Origin: Bryobacteraceae bacterium
Lineage (GTDB): Bacteria; Acidobacteriota; Terriglobia; Bryobacterales; Bryobacteraceae
DNA: 5,217 nt
Direction: 5' to 3'
Assembly: GCA_014379815.1 (NCBI GenBank)
Contig: JACMLA010000741.1
Coordinates: forward strand, 1-5,217
Shown piece after piece: positions 1 through 5,217 of this stretch. Each line of letters starts with the position of its first letter. Positions within the stretch are counted from its first letter, which is position 1. The notes beneath the pieces are model-generated. The model was not told the origin of the DNA, did not search any database, and worked only from the letters and a program-made list of their open reading frames with translations. Both the position numbers and the translations under genes were made by a program.

Positions 1-1297
1 GCATCAGCTTGCCAAGCGCTGCGCCCAGCTTCTCCTGGTCGATCTTGGTCTTGGGCTCGATCGAAACCGCGATCACTGGCTCCGGGAACGTCATCGACTC
101 GAGCGCGATGGGGCTCTTCGGATCACAGATCGTGTCGCCAGTCGTGACGCTCTTCAGACCGACGGCGGCGGCGATGTCACCGGCCCAGACCTCGTTGATC
201 TCCTCACGCTTGTTGGCGTGCATCTTCACGAGGCGCCCGATCCGTTCCTTCTTGTTCCTGGCAGCGCTCAGAACCGTGTCGCCGGAACCCAGTCTTCCCG
301 AGTACACCCGTACGAAGCAAAGCTGACCCACGAACGGGTCCGTCATGATCTTGAACACCAGCCCTGAGAATGGGGCGGTATCTTCAGGCGCCCTTTCCAG
401 CACGATCGAGGCGTCCGAAGGGTCGGTACCCTTGATGTGCGGAACATCGAGCGGCGACGGGAGGTAGGCGACAACCGCGTCCAGCATATTCTGGACGCCT
501 TTATTCTTAAACGCACTGCCGCACACAACGGGGAAGATCTTCTGCGCCAGCGTAGCTTTCCGGATTCCGGCTACCAGCTCTTCCTCGGAAATCGGGGTAC
601 CTTCGATGTACTTCTCGAATAAAGAGTCGACACTTTCGGCAACCGCTTCGACCAGCTTGTCACGATACTCTTTTGCCTTCTCTAGATACTCTGCGGGGAT
701 TTCGACATCCTCGTACTCGGCGCCGAGTGTCTCATCGCGCCAGATACGCGCCTGCATTTTTACCAGATCGATCACGCCAAGATGCTTGTCTTCGGCGCCA
801 ACGGGTATCTGAATCGCGACCGGTCGCGCTTTCAATCGCTCCACAATCGTCTCGACCGACCGGTAAAAGTCCGCACCGATCCGATCCATTTTGTTGATAA
901 AACAAATCCGCGGGACGCGGTACTTGTCCGCCTGACGCCACACTGTCTCGGACTGAGGCTGCACACCCGCTACCGCGTCGAAAACCGCAACCGCACCGTC
1001 GAGCACGCGCAGACTGCGTTCCACCTCCGCGGTGAAATCAACGTGTCCGGGCGTATCGATGATGTTGATGATGATGTCGTTCCACTGACAGGTTGTTGCA
1101 GCCGAAGTGATCGTGATGCCGCGTTCCTGCTCCTGTTCCATCCAGTCCATGGTGGCCGTACCTTCATGGACTTCGCCGATCTTGTGAGTGCGGCCCGTGT
1201 AATACAGGATGCGCTCGGTCGTGGTGGTTTTACCGGCATCGATGTGAGCCATGATGCCGATGTTTCGCATTTTATGGAGAGGAACGGTGCGTGGCAT
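1..1297 (-). CDS. fusA: Translation elongation factor G, N-terminal 432 residues (C-terminus beyond left edge)
   Basis: Cytoplasmic GTPase that drives translocation of tRNA and mRNA on the ribosome and helps recycle ribosomes. The reading frame is open from the ATG at 1297 to the left edge with no stop, so the gene is cut by the window; complete EF-G is about 690-700 residues. Visible GTPase signatures, in order: P-loop AHIDAGKT (17-24), switch I ending RGIT (59-62), DTPGH (81-85) with the catalytic-type His85, NKMD (135-138) and the G5 Ser-Ala pair (261-262). Domain II follows from about residue 290, and domain III begins near [13 protein letters not shown] (about 403 on). The start [15 protein letters not shown] matches the family; the later Met10 would trim the conserved lead-in. 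A weak AGGT lies 9 bases before the ATG, in the 21-base gap after rpsG, so co-transcription and perhaps translational coupling are likely. No frameshift or missing catalytic residue is seen. The EF-G identity is secure; which paralogue it is follows from its str-operon position. Confidence 0.97.
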   Translation of the reverse strand, partial: MPRTVPLHKMRNIGIMAHIDAGKTTTTERILYYTGRTHKIGEVHEGTATMDWMEQEQERGITITSAATTCQWNDIIINIIDTPGHVDFTAEVERSLRVLDGAVAVFDAVAGVQPQSETVWRQADKYRVPRICFINKMDRIGADFYRSVETIVERLKARPVAIQIPVGAEDKHLGVIDLVKMQARIWRDETLGAEYEDVEIPAEYLEKAKEYRDKLVEAVAESVDSLFEKYIEGTPISEEELVAGIRKATLAQKIFPVVCGSAFKNKGVQNMLDAVVAYLPSPLDVPHIKGTDPSDASIVLERAPEDTAPFSGLVFKIMTDPFVGQLCFVRVYSGRLGSGDTVLSAARNKKERIGRLVKMHANKREEINEVWAGDIAAAVGLKSVTTGDTICDPKSPIALESMTFPEPVIAVSIEPKTKIDQEKLGAALGKLM

Positions 1298-1318
1298 AAA
1301 AGAGATACCTGTTAACGC

Positions 1319-1789
1319 TTACCAGCGATAGTGAGCAAAAGCCTTGTTTGCCTCGGCCATGCGGTGGACATCGTCCTTCTTCTTGATTGCCCCGCCGCGC
1401 ATGTTTGCCGCGTCCAGCAATTCGTTTGCGAGCTTTTCGGCCATGCTTTTTTCAGCACGGCCCCGGGCATTGGTGATAATCCAACGGAGAGCGAGGCTGG
1501 TCCGGCGATTCTGCGGCACCTCAATCGGAACCTGGTAGTTTGCTCCACCAACGCGGCGACTTTTCACTTCCAGCAAAGGCTTGCAGTTCTCTACAGCCTT
1601 CTTAAAGACCTTCAGTGGCTCGTCGCCTGCGCGCTCACCGAGCCGCTCCATCGCGGCATAGAAGATGTTCTGCGAGATGGTTTTCTTGCCATCCCACATC
1701 ATCGAATTCACAAACTTCTCAGCCAGCGTGGAGTTATAAACCGGGTCGGCCGGGATCTCACGGATTTCAGCTCGTCTTCTGCGACTCAT
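1319..1789 (-). CDS. rpsG: 30S ribosomal protein S7
   Basis: Primary assembly protein of the 30S head. It binds the 3' major domain of 16S rRNA and lies near the exit (E) site. The product is 156 residues, the usual bacterial length, from ATG (1787-1789) to TAA (1319-1321). Family hallmarks are the basic N-terminus [18 protein letters not shown] (16-21), the helix with [26 protein letters not shown] in the beta-hairpin region, and the C-terminal stretch [13 protein letters not shown]. It sits between rpsL and fusA in the classical str order. The spacer to rpsL is 21 bases and holds a GAGGGA placed rather far from the ATG, so initiation may depend on ribosomes arriving from rpsL. In E. coli, S7 represses this operon by binding a roughly 100-base rpsL-rpsG intercistronic RNA; that element cannot fit here. 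No irregularity is seen in the protein. Confidence 0.98.
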   Translation of the reverse strand: MSRRRRAEIREIPADPVYNSTLAEKFVNSMMWDGKKTISQNIFYAAMERLGERAGDEPLKVFKKAVENCKPLLEVKSRRVGGANYQVPIEVPQNRRTSLALRWIITNARGRAEKSMAEKLANELLDAANMRGGAIKKKDDVHRMAEANKAFAHYRW

Positions 1790-1810
1790 GTTTATCCAGT
1801 TCCCTCAGCC

Positions 1811-2221
1811 CTACTTCTTGGCCGGCTTGCCGCCGGTCGCTGCTGCGCCCGCCTTGGGTCTTTTCGCTCCATACTTGGAGCGGCTCTGCTTGCGGTTTGC
1901 GACACCAGCGGTGTCCAAAGTGCCGCGTATCACGTGGTAACGGACACCAGGAAGATCCTTCACACGACCGCCGCGAATCAGCACAATCGAGTGCTCCTGA
2001 AGGTTATGACCGACACCGGGGATATAGGTGGTGACTTCAATAGCGTTGGTCAACCGTACACGGGCCACCTTGCGAAGCGCTGAATTCGGTTTCTTAGGAG
2101 TAGTCGTGTACACGCGGGTACAAACTCCACGCTTCTGAGGGCACGACTGCAGCGCCGGACTGGCAGTCTTCCAGCGTGTAGGTTTCCGACCTTTTCGCAC
2201 AAGCTGATTAAAAGTGGGCAC
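1811..2221 (-). CDS. rpsL: 30S ribosomal protein S12
   Basis: Decoding-centre protein at the interface of the 30S shoulder and body; it controls accuracy and is where classical streptomycin-resistance mutations map. The product is 136 residues, from a GTG start (2219-2221) to TAG (1811-1813). Hallmarks: [25 protein letters not shown] (27-51), GHNLQEHS (71-78), [13 protein letters not shown] (84-96) and [10 protein letters not shown] near the end. The register matches E. coli S12: Lys43 and Lys88 (K42 and K87 in mature numbering) and Pro91 are wild type, so no known streptomycin-resistance change is present. Asp89, the residue RimO methylthiolates in other bacteria, is also present. The protein has about a dozen residues beyond the usual E. 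coli end: a low-complexity Ala/Gly/Lys tail ending GGKPAKK. GTG is favoured because [10 protein letters not shown] is the normal family N-terminus and an AAAAGAGG Shine-Dalgarno lies just upstream. It is the first gene of the str operon here; rpoC is not directly upstream. Confidence 0.98.
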   Translation of the reverse strand: MPTFNQLVRKGRKPTRWKTASPALQSCPQKRGVCTRVYTTTPKKPNSALRKVARVRLTNAIEVTTYIPGVGHNLQEHSIVLIRGGRVKDLPGVRYHVIRGTLDTAGVANRKQSRSKYGAKRPKAGAAATGGKPAKK

Positions 2222-2226
2222 GAAAT

Positions 2227-2234
2227 CCTCTTTT
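2227..2234 (-). promoter_or_regulatory. Shine-Dalgarno of rpsL
   Basis: On the minus strand this reads AAAAGAGG, ending 5 bases before the GTG at 2221. It is the best ribosome binding site in the window and decides the GTG start over any other choice. A strong site may compensate for the GTG codon in a highly expressed gene. Confidence 0.75.
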
Positions 2235-2260
2235 CACAACGACTCGACGCGTGGCTGAAA

Positions 2261-2276
2261 CCCGGCATCACCCGGG
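2261..2276 (-). repeat. Hairpin in rpsL 5' leader
   Basis: CCCGG (2261-2265) pairs with CCGGG (2272-2276) around a 6-base loop, giving a 5 bp all-GC stem. It lies 27 bases upstream of the rpsL Shine-Dalgarno and would be in the 5' leader from either candidate promoter. No run of U follows it, so it is not an intrinsic terminator. Its function is unknown and it may be chance in GC-rich DNA. Confidence 0.4.
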
Positions 2277-2289
2277 AGCCTAAGCCCCG

Positions 2290-2319
2290 CGAATAGCTGC
2301 GACGTAGCCTGAGTGTCAT
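2290..2319 (-). promoter_or_regulatory. Possible proximal promoter for rpsL
   Basis: On the minus strand ATGACA (2319-2314; 5 of 6 to TTGACA) is followed after 18 bases by TATTCG (2295-2290; 3 of 6 to TATAAT). It would give a leader of about 60 bases for rpsL. The -10 match is poor, so this is only a candidate alternative to the distal box at 2643-2672. Confidence 0.18.
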
Positions 2320-2381
2320 GTCAGGACGCGCTTGAAAATGTAAATGATGCCTTTCGGCAACCCTTCGGTGATTCCAGAACC

Positions 2382-2408
2382 GGAGGCGGTATAGTTAAGC
2401 ACCGCTCC
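2382..2408. repeat. Bulged inverted repeat in the rpsL leader region
   Basis: GGAG-G-CGGT (2382-2390) pairs with ACCGCTCC (2401-2408): eight base pairs, one bulged G at 2386, and a 10-base AT-rich loop. No T-run flanks either side, so a terminator is unlikely. It would be transcribed in the rpsL leader if the distal promoter is used. Confidence 0.4.
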
Positions 2409-2500
2409 CAAAGACGGCCGGACAGACTGCGTCCGAAACCCGCGCGGAAGAGCTTCACTGAAGCGGTCCACACCCAGAAACGCCGTAAACGCTCAGGTGG

Positions 2501-2520
2501 AGGGACCGGCCCCCGGCCCT
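2501..2520. repeat. Strong GC-rich bulged hairpin
   Basis: AGGG (2501-2504) pairs with CCCT (2517-2520), and CCGG (2506-2509) with CCGG (2513-2516), leaving A2505 bulged and a CCC loop. This is the most stable-looking short stem in the intergenic region. Neither strand has a downstream T-run. It may be a leader RNA structure; a protein site or chance is also possible. Confidence 0.45.
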
Positions 2521-2642
2521 GCTTCCATAGTCAGCCACAAACAAGGGCCCAACTTCCGACGAACTCAGACCGAACCGAAGGCCCAAACCGTCAGCACTGG
2601 AAGGGGTAGCACAAGGACTGAAGACAACTCGCGAACTTTTTA

Positions 2643-2672
2643 AGCTTACAACTGGGTTGCAGAAGATGTCAA
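2643..2672 (-). promoter_or_regulatory. Candidate distal promoter toward rpsL
   Basis: On the minus strand a perfect TTGACA (2672-2667) is followed after 18 bases by TAAGCT (2648-2643; 3 of 6 to TATAAT), then an AT-rich stretch and a GC-rich discriminator-like GTTCGCGAG. A transcript from about 2636 would have a leader of roughly 415 bases before rpsL. The -35 is excellent and the -10 mediocre. The overlap with the dyad boxes at 2649-2679 makes regulation here plausible. Confidence 0.35.
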
Positions 2673-2679
2673 CTGGTTG
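2649..2679. promoter_or_regulatory. Tandem CAAC-TGG-GTTG dyads 21 bases apart (possible operator)
   Basis: CAACTGGGTTG (2649-2659) and CAACTGGTTG (2670-2679) are near-identical copies, each a small dyad of CAAC and GTTG arms with a 3- or 2-base centre. Their starts are exactly 21 bases apart, about two helical turns, which would put two bound proteins on the same DNA face. They overlap the -35 and the spacer of the candidate rpsL promoter and lie about 105-135 bases upstream of the PEP-CTERM start. No known regulator consensus is assigned. Confidence 0.4.
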
Positions 2680-2757
2680 GCTCAGGCGGCGCTGGCGCCC
2701 GTGAAGCCGGCTCACTGTCTCGTCCCCTGGGGCATCCCATAAAGATCGAAAGTGTGT

Positions 2758-2775
2758 TAGGAATTCAGCGTCCTA
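2758..2775 (+). repeat. Small hairpin just upstream of the PEP-CTERM start
   Basis: TAGGA (2758-2762) pairs with TCCTA (2771-2775) around an 8-base loop. The left arm holds the only AGGA near the ATG at 2783, about 20 bases away, which is too far for standard initiation unless the hairpin folds out the intervening bases. The stem is only 5 bp, so it may be chance. Confidence 0.3.
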
Positions 2776-2782
2776 TTCCAAG

Positions 2783-3463
2783 ATGGTGACACAAATACGA
2801 TCGTTGCGGCTAAGCAGTCTGACACTTGGCCTGATGTGTGCCGGGTCCATCAATTATATTAGAGCGGGCACGATACAGGACGTAACCTATGGCACGGATG
2901 TCCTGATCCCGTCCGGGAGCACTCTGGAAATGCGCTACATTCCCAGCACTCTGCGGGACGCCGTCATCGCCGCTGGTGCAACGTTTCAGCCGACTTATCT
3001 GCAATGGTCGTTGTCCTCAATTTTCAACGAGGTAACAGCCGATGTCAGCCTGTTCTTTGGATCCAGCTCGCAGGAAATGAGACTCGGACAAGTCCTGACC
3101 TACCTGGCGCCAGTGACGATCAGTTCACAGGTAGGAATCTTTGAGGGCACTCAGGTGACCAGCGCGCCGGTATACTTTACTCCTGAATTGCTCGCTTTGA
3201 TTGGAGATGGTACGACTGAGATCGTACTGGGAGTGCGCGTGAACTCAGGCTCTATCCGAGCGAATCTCGCTCTGGCGGGCATGAACTTCGCACTTACCCA
3301 GCAATTGCCCGAGGTGCAAATCGGAGCCGGTCCTTCCAGCTACACCATTACTCTCCGTTCTGAAGAGCCGGTGCCGGAGCCAGCGAGTTCCCTTTTGATG
3401 AGTTCTGGCGCGCTGCTTCTGCTTGCCGCTTCGATTCGCTTCAGGCCGCGGCTTCCTGTGTAA
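2783..3463 (+). CDS. Exported PEP-CTERM sorting-domain protein, function unknown
   Basis: A 226-residue protein apparently secreted through Sec and then anchored and processed by an exosortase at the cell envelope. The N-terminus is a signal peptide: Arg6 and Arg9, a hydrophobic stretch at about 10-22, and a plausible cleavage after Ala28 (IRA-G). The middle (about 29-195) is Ser/Thr-rich and looks beta-stranded; I recognise no catalytic motif, and its only Cys (19) is in the signal peptide. The tail has the full PEP-CTERM tripartite layout: V-P-E-P at 197-200, a membrane segment at about 203-218 and a basic end with Arg219, Arg221 and Arg223. ATG 2783 is the first start after an in-frame stop at 2702-2704; a later start such as Met18 would destroy the signal peptide. 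There is no proper Shine-Dalgarno. In other bacteria such proteins accompany exopolysaccharide and exosortase genes; none is in this window. The 3' end overlaps the convergent MCP gene by 23 bases. Confidence 0.85.
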   Translation: MVTQIRSLRLSSLTLGLMCAGSINYIRAGTIQDVTYGTDVLIPSGSTLEMRYIPSTLRDAVIAAGATFQPTYLQWSLSSIFNEVTADVSLFFGSSSQEMRLGQVLTYLAPVTISSQVGIFEGTQVTSAPVYFTPELLALIGDGTTEIVLGVRVNSGSIRANLALAGMNFALTQQLPEVQIGAGPSSYTITLRSEEPVPEPASSLLMSSGALLLLAASIRFRPRLPV

Positions 3464-5217
3464 CAAGACTACGGATCTCCTGGACGATCTGTCGGATTTG
3501 CTTACCCTCTGCGCTCATATGTTCGCTAGCTGCCGCTGTTGCCTCCGAACTGGCACTAGTTTGCTGAATTCCGTGCCTGAGTGCATCCAGCGACTGATGA
3601 ATTTCCTGCATCTGGCTGACCTGCTCATCACACCGGTCCCGAACGCGTCCGAGCGCGTTCCCCGTGGTGGCTGACATATTGGAGACTTCCTGTACAGCGG
3701 CCGACACCTCGTTCAGGCGCGCCAGACCGTCTGCAGCTGATTGCATGCATTCCTGCACCAGCGCCTCGGTTGCCTCCACTGCTGCGGCGCTGCGATCGGA
3801 TAGAGCCCTGACTTCACTTGCGACCACATCAAACCCGAGACCGGCGTCTCCCGCCCTTGCTGCCTCAACTGCGGCATTTAACGAAAGCAGGCGGGTCTGC
3901 AGGGCGATTTCGCTGATAGTCTTCAGCACCTGAGTGCTCTTCTGAGAGGCTGAGGTAATTCGGTTCATGGAAACGGCCATGGCGCAGATGCGCTGGTCGG
4001 CAATTTTAACGCTGGCAGCCATATCCTGAACCACATTCGCTGTTTGTTCTGCTTCCGCGGAACTCGCATGACAGGTCTTCACAGCAGCTTCTGCGCTTTC
4101 CGCAGTTCTCTCCACAGCGGATGCCTGTTCCGATGCGGCCCGTGAGAGCTGGTGGCTTGCCGAAGCAAGTTCACTTGCACTACTGGCGATCTCCTCCGAG
4201 CTTTTGGCGGCGCTGGCACTGACAACCTGAATGTCGCGCGTAATGCGCCTTACGATTCCAAGAGCCAAAAAGCTGGCAAACAACAAGGCCGCCGCAGTTG
4301 CACCTAGTGCCTGCCATCGCGCGGTAACGAAGTGCCCGGCACGAATACTCAGCAGAACGGTAAGCTCCTCAGCGCCGACACGCCACAGGTCGAATGACTC
4401 AGAAACTACCTTTTCACCCGCAGAAGCGACCGCCTGGGTATCCTGCCCCGCACCCTGAATGAGTAGATCCATAGCGACAAGCAATGCCTCATTCGCAGCG
4501 ACATACCTCTTAATCGCAACCGGTAACCGGCGCTGAAGGCTGCCACTGACCCCGTAAAAACCCGCATCCTCGTTGAGGGCGGTTTGGGCGTCCGCCACGA
4601 TCCTGTCCATGTCTGCTTCTTTCAGTAAAGAACGGAACGAAGCCAATTGCAGCAGGTCTGCGTTCTGAAGGGCTCCCGGTTGCCGGGCCCGCAGGAACGA
4701 AATGATCGACGATAAACGCTCCTGAGTCTGCGGAAGCGCCACAAGCGTGATATCCATGGTGTAGTAGCTGTCGAGGTCCGGATCCAGAATCAGATTTGAG
4801 GTATCCCCAACCTGCGTGATCAGCGTCCGGAGATCCGTTATCAGGTGGGCATGCGAGCTTTGCGTGGATCCTGTGGCGAGACTGATGGGGGAACGGCCCA
4901 GCTCGGCAGCCTCGCTGCGGATCGTCGCCGGTAAGACGTGCTCTCTCTGTCTGCGAGCCAGACCATCGGGTGTAATCTGCAGGTCTTCTCCTGCTTGCTG
5001 TTGTACCGTCGCCAGCGCCCCAAATGCTTGCATGAGCCTGGCATGAGTCGCTGCGGCGCCACTGTCGACACTTCCTCTTTCGCGTTCGGACCTGTGCTGG
5101 AGTACCAGCTGCAAGTTGTCCTGCAACTTCCATTGATAGTGGTTCCCCTGCAATTCGCTTTCAGCAAACCTGAGATCTTTGTTCAAACCCGAAAGCACGA
5201 AGTACACCGCCAGAGCA
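3441..5217 (-). CDS. Methyl-accepting chemotaxis protein, HAMP-less (N-terminus beyond right edge)
   Basis: Membrane chemoreceptor that would signal through CheW and CheA to the flagellar motor or another output. The frame stays open to the window edge; the first internal start, GTG at 5207, lies inside a hydrophobic [11 protein letters not shown] stretch that looks like the end of membrane helix 1, so the true start is outside. Numbering from that GTG: helical extracytoplasmic sensor at about 12-298 containing [11 protein letters not shown] (142-152), a motif I recall from helical-bundle sensors of MCPs and histidine kinases; membrane helix 2 at about 302-319; then Arg320-Arg321 and directly the Ala/Ser/Glu-rich signalling coiled coil (about 321-588). 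The hairpin tip is [21 protein letters not shown] (433-453), followed by [12 protein letters not shown]. The roughly 290-residue sensor may be a double helical bundle (HBM-like), but that is a guess. About 133 residues lie on each side of the tip. There is no C-terminal NWETF-type methyltransferase tether; it ends TQEAAA. The MCP identity is firm; the ligand is unknown. Confidence 0.95.
   Translation of the reverse strand, partial: ALAVYFVLSGLNKDLRFAESELQGNHYQWKLQDNLQLVLQHRSERERGSVDSGAAATHARLMQAFGALATVQQQAGEDLQITPDGLARRQREHVLPATIRSEAAELGRSPISLATGSTQSSHAHLITDLRTLITQVGDTSNLILDPDLDSYYTMDITLVALPQTQERLSSIISFLRARQPGALQNADLLQLASFRSLLKEADMDRIVADAQTALNEDAGFYGVSGSLQRRLPVAIKRYVAANEALLVAMDLLIQGAGQDTQAVASAGEKVVSESFDLWRVGAEELTVLLSIRAGHFVTARWQALGATAAALLFASFLALGIVRRITRDIQVVSASAAKSSEEIASSASELASASHQLSRAASEQASAVERTAESAEAAVKTCHASSAEAEQTANVVQDMAASVKIADQRICAMAVSMNRITSASQKSTQVLKTISEIALQTRLLSLNAAVEAARAGDAGLGFDVVASEVRALSDRSAAAVEATEALVQECMQSAADGLARLNEVSAAVQEVSNMSATTGNALGRVRDRCDEQVSQMQEIHQSLDALRHGIQQTSASSEATAAASEHMSAEGKQIRQIVQEIRSLVTQEAAA

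Larger units (their letters stand above)
2222..2782. other. Divergent intergenic region between rpsL and the PEP-CTERM gene
   Basis: This 561-base stretch has no convincing gene. The short open frames in it (about 86-98 codons) have arginine/serine-rich, low-complexity translations, no recognisable motif and no Shine-Dalgarno, and I take them as chance frames. What it does hold is regulatory-looking: a perfect TTGACA toward rpsL at 2667-2672, two CAAC dyads overlapping it, GC-rich hairpins at 2261-2276, 2382-2408 and 2501-2520, and a small hairpin just before the PEP-CTERM start. I found no tRNA or other structured RNA that I recognise. Confidence 0.7.

Noticed and set aside
782..1315. 177-codon open frame on the plus strand
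   Set aside because: It is antisense to the conserved GTPase domain of fusA, and its length is explained by the codon bias of that gene.
1331..2083. 250-codon open frame on the plus strand
   Set aside because: It lies wholly antisense to rpsG and rpsL, its translation has no known motif, and long antisense frames are common opposite GC-rich ribosomal genes.
2501..2520. Intrinsic terminator at the GC-rich hairpin
   Set aside because: No T-run follows the stem on either strand, and no gene ends nearby that would need it.
2455..2715. 86-codon minus-strand frame and a 98-codon plus-strand frame (2313-2609) in the intergenic region
   Set aside because: Neither has a Shine-Dalgarno, motif or protein-like composition, and the two overlap each other on opposite strands.
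2783..2840. Lipoprotein signal around Cys19 of the PEP-CTERM protein
   Set aside because: The residues before Cys19 (LGLM) do not fit a lipobox, which needs Gly, Ala or Ser just before the Cys; a normal signal peptidase I site after Ala28 fits better.
4510..5133. 207-codon open frame on the minus strand
   Set aside because: It overlaps the MCP in another frame; the Arg/Pro/Ser-rich translation is typical of a shifted frame, and the MCP frame has clear domains.
5205..5217. GTG at 5207 as the MCP start
   Set aside because: The open frame continues upstream as Ala-Leu-Ala to the window edge, and the hydrophobic run looks like the end of a membrane helix that would be cut by starting here.

Overview
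This window carries the start of a ribosomal str operon on the minus strand (rpsL, rpsG and the first 432 codons of fusA). A 561-base gap without a convincing gene separates it from a divergent plus-strand gene for a PEP-CTERM-type exported protein. That gene runs head-on into a minus-strand methyl-accepting chemotaxis protein (MCP), which continues past the right edge.

Organism: the host is a Gram-negative bacterium. The PEP-CTERM tail implies an exosortase sorting system and an outer envelope with exopolysaccharide. The wording of S12, S7 and EF-G, together with a PEP-CTERM protein and a GC-rich genome, resembles Acidobacteriota (Solibacter/Bryobacter-like) as I remember them. This assignment is an inference; I could not search a database.

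Layout: 1-1297 (-) fusA, missing its C-terminal part; 1319-1789 (-) rpsG; 1811-2221 (-) rpsL with a GTG start and a good Shine-Dalgarno. Each of the two gaps inside the operon is 21 bases. 2222-2782 is intergenic: it has a perfect TTGACA box pointing at rpsL about 450 bases upstream, overlapped by two dyad boxes 21 bases apart, and several GC-rich hairpins in the presumed leader. 2783-3463 (+) encodes an exported protein with a C-terminal PEP-CTERM anchor. 3441-5217 (-) encodes the MCP, and the last 23 bases of these two genes overlap.

How the genes relate: S12, S7 and EF-G act together in decoding and translocation and are presumably co-transcribed. The PEP-CTERM gene and the MCP have no visible functional link to the str operon or to each other beyond adjacency. 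The most notable points are the MCP's architecture (no room for a HAMP domain between the second membrane helix and the signalling coiled coil, plus changed residues at the normally near-invariant receptor tip) and the operator-like repeats on the candidate str promoter. I see no mobile element, tRNA, rRNA or CRISPR array, and nothing that makes a clearly new multi-gene system.
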